The notes beneath the pieces are model-generated. The model was not told where the DNA came from. It saw only the letters and a list, made by a program, of their open reading frames with translations, and did not search any database. Shown here one piece after another: positions 1 through 4,697 of a stretch of DNA of 5,884 bases. The position numbers were made by a program, and so were the translations under genes. Numbering within the stretch: position 1 is the stretch's first letter; the number at the start of each line of letters is the position of its first letter. The DNA lies in NCBI GenBank assembly GCA_964453215.1, contig CAYVRR010000108.1, positions 1 through 5,884 of the forward strand, given 5' to 3'. This stretch comes from SABI01 sp964453215. Lineage in GTDB: Bacteria; Spirochaetota; Spirochaetia; Sphaerochaetales; Sphaerochaetaceae.

Positions 1-41
1 TTTCTTCCTTTTTCTATTAAGCCCATTATGTAAGTTGCCAT
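1..41 (-). CDS. Possible start of a further gene, cut by the window edge
   Basis: On the minus strand an ATG at 41 opens a frame of 13 complete codons to the window edge, reading MATYIMGLIEKGR. AAGGAA lies about six bases upstream, a good Shine-Dalgarno distance. An in-frame ATG at 47 also exists but overlaps that motif and is less likely. Too little is visible to name a family. It has the same orientation as the operon but sits about 240 bp beyond the BtpA-family gene with hairpins between, so it may be a separate transcription unit. Confidence 0.4.
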   Translation of the reverse strand, partial: MATYIMGLIEKGR

Positions 42-213
42 GTTCATTTCCTTATTCTGCTTCAATAATTAATTTGATATGTAGTGCAGTTATTTTTATG
101 TACTTGTGCTTGTAGTGAGAGAATTATTTTTTTAAAAAATAGTTTCCTTAAAGCTCTATTGTCATGAAGAGGCAATAAGCAACTCATCTTCACTACAGTA
201 ACCTTTTAAGTTG

Positions 214-253
214 AGGTAGTTACATGTGAATCACTGTCCATATGTAACTACCT
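214..253 (-). repeat. Long perfect inverted repeat in the operon 3' region (possible 3'-end hairpin or operator)
   Basis: Arms AGGTAGTTACAT (214-225) and ATGTAACTACCT (242-253) are perfect over 12 bp. They extend inward by one G-T pair and two Watson-Crick pairs (226-228 with 239-241), leaving a loop of about 10 bases. No T run follows in either direction. As RNA it would make a stable stem marking or protecting the 3' end of the operon message; as DNA it could be a binding site for a dimeric regulator. The sequence does not decide between these. Confidence 0.65.
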
Positions 254-254
254 T

Positions 255-275
255 TATACACTCATCTTGTGTATA
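255..275 (-). repeat. Short hairpin just after the last operon gene
   Basis: Perfect 7-bp inverted repeat, TATACAC (255-261) and GTGTATA (269-275), with a 7-base loop, starting four bases past the TAA of the BtpA-family gene on the minus strand. It is AT-rich and has no T run after it, so alone it is a weak terminator candidate. It abuts the longer hairpin at 214-253. Confidence 0.5.
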
Positions 276-279
276 GTAT

Positions 280-1083
280 TTATCGTGTCTCTTTTACCAA
301 TTCCATGAATTCTTTTACTCTTTTCACATCTACTTCATTAAAGAAGTTTCCATCTCTTTTGAAAGTAGTTGCAGTAATTGTTCCATCGGCAATTGAGAGT
401 TGCTCTTTTACGTTAGAGAGTCTCACGCCAGTGTTTGCAAAGACAGGGGTATCTGGGACAATATCTTTTACTGACTTAAGAACAGATGAGTCAGTTTCAG
501 CTCCTGCTGTTAAACCAGAGACACAAAGAGCATCAGGTTGGTTGTTAAAAACAGTCGATTTAGCAATATCTACGATGTCTCTTTCTCCGAGATAGGTTGC
601 AGCTTCAGGGACAATGTTAAAAAATAGTTTAACATTTTTGCCACCAATTCTCATTTTATGTCGAACCACTTCACCACAGTTTGTGTTCCATAATCCAAAG
701 TCACTTGCATATACACCAGTAAAGATTTCTCTCACAAAAGAGGCACCTGTTGCAACAGCTAAATCAATACTCGCTTTTGGATCCCAAAGTACGTTCACTC
801 CGTAGGGGATCTTTATTTCATGTTTTAATTCACCAATTATTCGAGCCATCGTTGTGTAGGTGATAGGTTCGACTTTTGTGAGGTATGGGAGAGAAAATTC
901 ATTACTGAACATTACTCCATCAACTCCACCTTCTTGAAGAGCTCTAAGGTCTTGTAAAGCAAGCTCTAAGATTTTTTCGACTCCACCTTCAGCATCATAG
1001 TTAGGATCTCCTGGCATTGCCTGCATGTGGCACATAGCAATAACAGGTTTCTTAACATTAAACACATCTTTTAGCCAATTCAT
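280..1083 (-). CDS. BtpA/SgcQ family TIM-barrel protein
   Basis: A 267-residue protein of the BtpA/SgcQ family, close to the usual full length. Family hallmarks run along the whole chain: IAMCHMQAMPGDPNY (15-29), GGVDGVMFSNE (52-62), YGVNVLWDP (94-102), FVREIFTG (116-123), NTGVRLSNV (217-225), and ADGTITATTFKRDG (232-245) followed by VDVKRV. The periodic beta/alpha pattern fits a (beta/alpha)8 barrel, and the C-terminal GT..K.DG region resembles a phosphate- or ligand-binding end of such barrels. The family takes its name from cyanobacterial BtpA, linked to photosystem I accumulation. Members in non-photosynthetic bacteria such as E. coli SgcQ sit in sugar gene clusters, and their reaction is not established to my knowledge. 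A metabolic role in this operon is inferred from context. Start: ATG at 1083 with AAGGAG six bases upstream. It is the last clear gene of the operon; its TAA is followed within a few bases by two hairpins. Confidence 0.9.
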   Translation of the reverse strand: MNWLKDVFNVKKPVIAMCHMQAMPGDPNYDAEGGVEKILELALQDLRALQEGGVDGVMFSNEFSLPYLTKVEPITYTTMARIIGELKHEIKIPYGVNVLWDPKASIDLAVATGASFVREIFTGVYASDFGLWNTNCGEVVRHKMRIGGKNVKLFFNIVPEAATYLGERDIVDIAKSTVFNNQPDALCVSGLTAGAETDSSVLKSVKDIVPDTPVFANTGVRLSNVKEQLSIADGTITATTFKRDGNFFNEVDVKRVKEFMELVKETR

Positions 1084-1129
1084 TTCATACTCCTTAGGGT
1101 ATTTATTTTATTCATTTATAGTGGTTCAA

Positions 1130-1951
1130 TTACCCTTTCACTGAACCGCTCATTAAGCCACGAATCAAACCTTTTTGTGCAAAGAGGGAGAAAATAATAA
1201 TAGGCAGTACTACAACACATCCAGCAGCTGCTAATAATCCCCATTCAAGCCCTGAGTCACTTAAGAAACTTTGGATGAATATGGGGGCTGTTCGTGTTTT
1301 ACTCCCTGTAAGAATAAGTGCAACAAGGAACTCGTTCCATGTATAGATAAAAGTAAATATTGAACTTGTAACAATACCGGGGATAGCGAGGGGGGCACTT
1401 ACTCTAATTAACACTTGTAGCTTGGAACATCCATCAATCAATGCACACTCTTCTATTTCTAACGGTATTTGTTTGAAAAATCCCATCATCAACCACGCTC
1501 CAAAGGGGAGTGTAATGGTCATTTGAGTCAGTATCATAGCGGTATAAGAATCTAGGAGATGCAAATACCTGAAGATGATGTATAGTGGAAGTATAAAGCC
1601 CATAGGGGGGACCATTCTTGCAAGAATGAGCCACAGTCCCAAAGCATTTTTTCCCTTAAATTGTCCCCTTGCGAGGGTGTATCCAATCGTAATTGAGAAA
1701 AAACTTGTTATGATAACTGTTCCAACAGCAATGAGGATACTGTTTCTCAACCCAATGAGGAAATCTGGATGCGTTAATACTGTCTTATAGTTCATCCATG
1801 TTGCTGGAAATATAAGTTTTGGTGGTAAGGCAAATGATTGTAGTTTTGTTTTTAGTGAGGTAGTGAAGAGCCAGATAACTGGAGATAATACGATAACTAC
1901 GAGAACTATCGCTACAATCAATTGCAATATTTTTGATATTTTTTTATTCAT
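1130..1951 (-). CDS. Carbohydrate ABC transporter permease, MalG/UgpE type
   Basis: Second inner-membrane channel subunit of the importer. From the ATG at 1951 the protein has 273 residues, the usual length for MalG-type permeases, starting with a short basic N-terminus (MNKKISK). Hydrophobic spans lie near 10-30, 70-94, 104-128, 134-158, 180-206 and 235-258. The EAA loop is present with substitutions: EECALIDGCS (167-176) has cysteine in place of two usual alanines, while the D173-G174 core and the following AP and PG are kept. The C-terminus, with LIRGLMSGSVKG at the end, closely fits the MalG-family tail that contacts the ATPase. The dehydrogenase gene precedes it and the BtpA-family gene follows after 46 bp. 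No nucleotide-binding subunit lies next to it, so it presumably uses a shared ATPase encoded elsewhere (MsmK-like) or one outside the window. Confidence 0.93.
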   Translation of the reverse strand: MNKKISKILQLIVAIVLVVIVLSPVIWLFTTSLKTKLQSFALPPKLIFPATWMNYKTVLTHPDFLIGLRNSILIAVGTVIITSFFSITIGYTLARGQFKGKNALGLWLILARMVPPMGFILPLYIIFRYLHLLDSYTAMILTQMTITLPFGAWLMMGFFKQIPLEIEECALIDGCSKLQVLIRVSAPLAIPGIVTSSIFTFIYTWNEFLVALILTGSKTRTAPIFIQSFLSDSGLEWGLLAAAGCVVVLPIIIFSLFAQKGLIRGLMSGSVKG

Positions 1952-1958
1952 TAAAAAT

Positions 1959-1967
1959 TCCTTCCCT
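1959..1967 (-). promoter_or_regulatory. Ribosome binding site that fixes the start of the second permease
   Basis: On the minus strand AGGGAAGGA ends seven bases before the ATG at 1951. The frame is open further upstream to a TTG at 1996, but that extension runs through the intercistronic hairpin and would add 15 residues not typical of the family. The site therefore argues for the ATG at 1951. Confidence 0.75.
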
Positions 1968-1975
1968 AAACAGTT

Positions 1976-2017
1976 TTGTAACAAAGGGTTTCTCAATTGA
2001 GTCCCCCTTTTTTACAA
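1976..2017 (-). repeat. Intercistronic hairpin between dehydrogenase and second permease genes
   Basis: Inverted repeat with arms TTGTAA (1976-1981) and TTACAA (2012-2017). After one mismatch these continue with AAAGGG (1983-1988) paired to CCCTTT (2005-2010). The centre contains CTCAATTGAG, which can form a small cap on the stem. No T run follows on the minus strand, so a simple intrinsic terminator is unlikely. It fills most of the gap between the dehydrogenase stop and the Shine-Dalgarno of the second permease. It could slow mRNA decay or cause partial attenuation; neither is demonstrated. Confidence 0.6.
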
Positions 2018-2027
2018 TAAGAGACAA

Positions 2028-3065
2028 TTATGGTGTTATCATTACCTTTATGGGATTACTTTTTTTATCCTTAAAGAGGTAAAGAGCTTCTTCTGTATCT
2101 TTGAGTTTTACATGATGAGTTATGATAGGATCTACATTAATCACACCCTTATCTAATAATTCAATAGCGTATATTACTTCATGGCTATTTGCCCCAGTAC
2201 TACCTAAGATGTTTATCTCTTTGTGTAGTATTGGTAAAAGGGTTACATCTATTTTACTCTCCAAGGCGCCAAAAGCTATTAACGTACCCCTTTTTCTCAC
2301 AATATCTATTGCAAGTTGATAGGTAACACTTAATCCAGCTGCCTCTATAACGATGTCAGCCCCTTTTGAATTAGTTAGATCATTAATAAGTTGTACTGTA
2401 TCTTCAGTAGAAGAATTAATAACAACATCTGCTCCAAGAAGTTTTGCTTTTTCTAATCTAAAATCAGACACATCGACAACAACTACTTTTCCTAACCCTT
2501 TTAACTTTGCAGCTTGTAGTATTACTAAGCCTAACGCACCAGCTCCAATGATGACTACAGTCTCGCCAAGTTCTGCGTTAAATCTATTTACAACGTGAAC
2601 TGCATTAGAAACTGGCTCAATCATAGCAGCTGTTACAAAGGAGAGGGAATCTGGAATTTTAAATGCTTGGTAATCAAAAATTACAGCATACTCAGCAAGT
2701 AATCCATTTACAAATCCTCTTAAAGAAGATCCTGTCACCTTTTTAGATGAACAAATTGAAGTCCATCCACTTTTACATGCAAAACACTCACCACAATATA
2801 TTTGTGGGTCTATTGCAATTCTGTCTCCAATTTTTACGTTTGTGACGTTTTTACCAACTTTACTTACAACAGCAGCACCTTCGTGCCCCATGATAAGTCC
2901 AGGTCTTCTACTTTTTGGTGTTTTGTCAAAAAAACCACCAACATCAGAGCCACATATTCCAACAGCTTTTACTTCTACTAAGATTTCATTATCTGCTATT
3001 TCAGGAATTGCGACATCTTTTATATCTATTTTATAATTTTCTGCAACTAATGCTGCTTTCATCAT
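2028..3065 (-). CDS. Zinc-dependent medium-chain alcohol/polyol dehydrogenase (sorbitol/threonine dehydrogenase-like)
   Basis: A cytoplasmic NAD(P)-dependent oxidoreductase of 345 residues that probably interconverts a secondary alcohol in a sugar, polyol or sugar acid with the ketone. The N-terminal catalytic domain shows GICGSD (36-41, zinc ligand C38), GHE (60-62, H61 and E62) and EP (150-151, E150). The structural zinc site is complete, with C91, C94, C97 and C105. The Rossmann domain has GAGALG (174-179) and ends its second strand at D198, an acidic residue that favours NAD over NADP. The length is normal for the sorbitol, threonine or butanediol dehydrogenase branch; the exact substrate is not resolved. 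Start: the first of two tandem ATGs (3065 and 3062), with GAGGAG six bases upstream of the first; the second is also usable. It follows the HUMPS-like gene by 22 bp, so its ketone product may feed that enzyme (inference). A 76-bp gap with a hairpin separates it from the second permease. Confidence 0.93.
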   Translation of the reverse strand: MMKAALVAENYKIDIKDVAIPEIADNEILVEVKAVGICGSDVGGFFDKTPKSRRPGLIMGHEGAAVVSKVGKNVTNVKIGDRIAIDPQIYCGECFACKSGWTSICSSKKVTGSSLRGFVNGLLAEYAVIFDYQAFKIPDSLSFVTAAMIEPVSNAVHVVNRFNAELGETVVIIGAGALGLVILQAAKLKGLGKVVVVDVSDFRLEKAKLLGADVVINSSTEDTVQLINDLTNSKGADIVIEAAGLSVTYQLAIDIVRKRGTLIAFGALESKIDVTLLPILHKEINILGSTGANSHEVIYAIELLDKGVINVDPIITHHVKLKDTEEALYLFKDKKSNPIKVMITP

Positions 3066-3087
3066 GACTTTCTCCTCGGTTTATTAA

Positions 3088-3729
3088 TTATAGGCTTCTT
3101 ACAGCGTCTACATACTCTTTGAAATTAGCTTTAGGATTCTCTGTCTCTAAGAAGGGATATCCTTGTACTAACACTTTAGCCCCAGCTTTTACTGCTTGAA
3201 CTGCTTGCTCTATTGAGTAGGTTGCAAAACTGATAGGAACAGTTGATGCCTTACACACTTGGGTAAGCGTGTTAAGGGCACCTTCAAAAGATTCATTTCT
3301 AATTTGATCAAGGCCAAAGTGAACCATCACATAATCAGCACCAAGACTCTCTGCCCAGAGAGTTTTTGCAACTGGATCTTTGTGGTTAAACAAATCTACT
3401 GTGATATCAAAACCATCTAATGTTTTTGAGTACTCGATAGCCTCTTTTGTTGAGTAGTCTGGAATTAATGAAGAGACTGTAATGTTGTTAAATTTCTCAT
3501 TATAGGCTTTATTAATATACCTTTTAGATCCTGCAATAATACTACAGTCTGCTAACAAGTAAGTATCTGGAAATGTTTTTCTAAACAAATTCAATGTATT
3601 TTCTAACCCTTGGAATTTGATAAGGGGATACCCTACTTCAATCCAATCTACTCCTGCTTCGATGGCTTGGCCGGCAACATCAATAGCTTTATTAAGCTCG
3701 ATAATATCTATCGCTGCTTGAATGATCAT
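3088..3729 (-). CDS. OMPDC/HUMPS-superfamily TIM-barrel protein (hexulose-6-phosphate synthase / keto-gulonate-6-phosphate decarboxylase-like), divergent active site
   Basis: A 213-residue single-domain cytoplasmic protein, the usual size for 3-hexulose-6-phosphate synthase (HPS) and UlaD-type 3-keto-L-gulonate-6-phosphate decarboxylase (KGPDC). Family landmarks visible in order are AID (D8), WIEVGYPLI (29-37, with E31), LLADCS (58-63, with D61), and VHFGLDQ (136-142, with H137). In characterised members the third element is D-x-K-x-x-D, which supplies metal-binding and catalytic residues. Here it reads D61-x-S63-x-x-A66, so the lysine and second aspartate are absent. The GGI and GRAI segments expected near the C-terminus, which bind substrate phosphate, are replaced by FATYS (158-162) and GYPF (180-183). 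Family membership is well supported, but the HPS or KGPDC reaction should not be assumed; a Mg-dependent lyase or aldolase acting on another keto substrate is possible. Start: ATG at 3729 with AGAGG nine to ten bases upstream. It lies between a permease and a dehydrogenase gene, with 18- and 22-bp gaps. Confidence 0.82.
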   Translation of the reverse strand: MIIQAAIDIIELNKAIDVAGQAIEAGVDWIEVGYPLIKFQGLENTLNLFRKTFPDTYLLADCSIIAGSKRYINKAYNEKFNNITVSSLIPDYSTKEAIEYSKTLDGFDITVDLFNHKDPVAKTLWAESLGADYVMVHFGLDQIRNESFEGALNTLTQVCKASTVPISFATYSIEQAVQAVKAGAKVLVQGYPFLETENPKANFKEYVDAVRSL

Positions 3730-3747
3730 AATTATGTACCTCTTAAA

Positions 3748-4602
3748 TTACATTTTTTTCAAAAAGAATAACGCAGCAGTAAAACTTATAATCATCATAA
3801 GTATCGATAAAGCTGCACTGTAGCCCAAATTTAAATACGAGAATGCTTGAAAGTAGGAGTGCAAGTTCATCGTCTCTGTTGCCATTCCAGGCCCACCAGA
3901 TGTTAAGACATAGATAGTGTCAAAACGCTTAATTGCATCCATTGTTCTAAATAATGCTGCCAAATAAATCATAGGTTTAAGTAAAGGCAAAGTGATTAAC
4001 TTAAAAACCTGAAACTTATTTGCACCATCTATATTAGCTGCTTCAAAAGGTTCAATCGGCATTGATTGAATACCTGCAACAAATATCATTGTGACAAAAG
4101 GAGTTGAGAGCCACCAGTCAGTCATCACAACAGAGGGCATAGCCCAAAGAGCGTCACCTAACCAGTTAGGACCTGTTATTCCAATTACTGAGAGGAAGTA
4201 GTTTACAACACCGAATTCTGTATTAAGGAGCATTCTCCACATCATACCAACTACGATTGGTGTCATCATCATTGGAATGATATAGAGGGACCTTAAGAAA
4301 TTTATCCCTTTCACTGGTCTACTTAGGATGTAAGCACAAATTAACCCAATAATGAGCTGCCCAATTACTGTAGCGACAACTTGGTACACAGTATTTCCGA
4401 CAACAGTCCAAAATGTAGGATCGACTACCATCTTCATGTAGTTTGATAATCCATTGAATTTAAGGGATCCTGCTTTAACCATATTCCAAGAAGTAAAACT
4501 TGTTCCTAAAGTAAACAAAAGGGGTACTATTGTGAGAATTATCAACATTAAGAATGGGGGTATTACCAGTATCGCAAATGTATAATCTTTATTTTTGTTC
4601 AT
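3748..4602 (-). CDS. Carbohydrate ABC transporter permease, MalF/UgpA type
   Basis: One of two inner-membrane subunits forming the translocation channel of a CUT1-type importer. The 284-residue protein has about six hydrophobic spans: roughly 9-34, 66-93, 101-126, 148-177, 203-220 and 258-281. The cytoplasmic EAA loop that docks on the ATPase is near-perfect: EAANIDGA begins at residue 187, with F200, then ITLP and a final proline at 210. The stretch TSGGPG (234-239) before the last span is also typical of MalF/UgpA-type permeases. The length suits short members without the extra periplasmic domain of E. coli MalF. Start: ATG at 4602 with AGGA (4614-4611) eight bases upstream. The gene follows the binding protein and precedes the HUMPS-like gene by 18 bp. 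Its partner permease is not adjacent but lies beyond two enzyme genes. Confidence 0.94.
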   Translation of the reverse strand: MNKNKDYTFAILVIPPFLMLIILTIVPLLFTLGTSFTSWNMVKAGSLKFNGLSNYMKMVVDPTFWTVVGNTVYQVVATVIGQLIIGLICAYILSRPVKGINFLRSLYIIPMMMTPIVVGMMWRMLLNTEFGVVNYFLSVIGITGPNWLGDALWAMPSVVMTDWWLSTPFVTMIFVAGIQSMPIEPFEAANIDGANKFQVFKLITLPLLKPMIYLAALFRTMDAIKRFDTIYVLTSGGPGMATETMNLHSYFQAFSYLNLGYSAALSILMMIISFTAALFFLKKM

Positions 4603-4622
4603 ACGTTAAATCCTGTAGCTCA

Positions 4623-4668
4623 TTTTAACAGTGGGGGGAGAAAGACTTTTCGCCCCACCACTGTAAAA
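4623..4668 (-). repeat. Intercistronic hairpin between binding protein and first permease genes
   Basis: An inverted repeat has arms ACAGTGG (4628-4634) and CCACTGT (4658-4664). The stem continues inward after a one-base bulge with GGGG/CCCC (4635-4638 with 4653-4656), then an A/G mismatch, then GAAA/TTTC, closing on a GACT loop. Outside a one-base bulge, TTTT/AAAA extends the base. No T run follows the stem in the direction of transcription (the minus strand continues TTAAAATGAG), so it is not a classical intrinsic terminator. Its position after a binding-protein gene and before the permease gene matches intercistronic stems, such as the one between malE and malF of E. coli, that protect the upstream mRNA and let the binding protein be made in excess. 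The function here is inferred. Confidence 0.75.
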
Positions 4669-4697
4669 GAAACTCATTAATAGAAAAGTTCTATTTA

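Larger units (their letters stand above)
42..279. other. Noncoding, AT-rich intergenic region
   Basis: Between the BtpA-family gene and the possible gene at the left edge I find no convincing coding sequence. The right half holds the two hairpins at 214-275. Near the middle is an A/T tract with seven T then six A (127-139). The heptamer TGTAGTG occurs twice in direct orientation (80-86 and 111-117) and once inverted (191-197). A promoter for the left-edge gene would be expected here on the minus strand, but I cannot point to a convincing -35/-10 pair. Confidence 0.6.

Noticed and set aside
134..160. Possible intrinsic terminator: AATAG/CTATT stem running into a T tract on the minus strand
   Set aside because: The stem is only 5 AT-rich base pairs with a 13-base loop, too weak to call a terminator.
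62..187. A 41-codon minus-strand frame from ATG at 187 to TGA at 62
   Set aside because: No properly spaced ribosome binding site, no recognisable protein pattern, and AT-rich chance frames of this size are common.
269..805. Plus-strand open frames (269-595 and 614-805) opposite the BtpA-family gene
   Set aside because: They lie antisense to a clearly conserved gene, have no recognisable protein features, and are explained by the coding pattern of the other strand.
1434..1790. Minus-strand frame 1434-1634 and plus-strand frame 1575-1790 inside the second permease
   Set aside because: Both overlap a strongly supported membrane protein in other frames and show no family motif.
1952..1996. TTG at 1996 as start of the second permease
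   Set aside because: It lies inside a hairpin, adds 15 atypical residues, and the ATG at 1951 has an AGGGAAGGA site at ideal spacing.
2122..3036. Plus-strand open frames (2122-2319, 2353-2598, 2842-3036) opposite the dehydrogenase
   Set aside because: They are antisense shadows of a gene with complete zinc and nucleotide-binding motifs.
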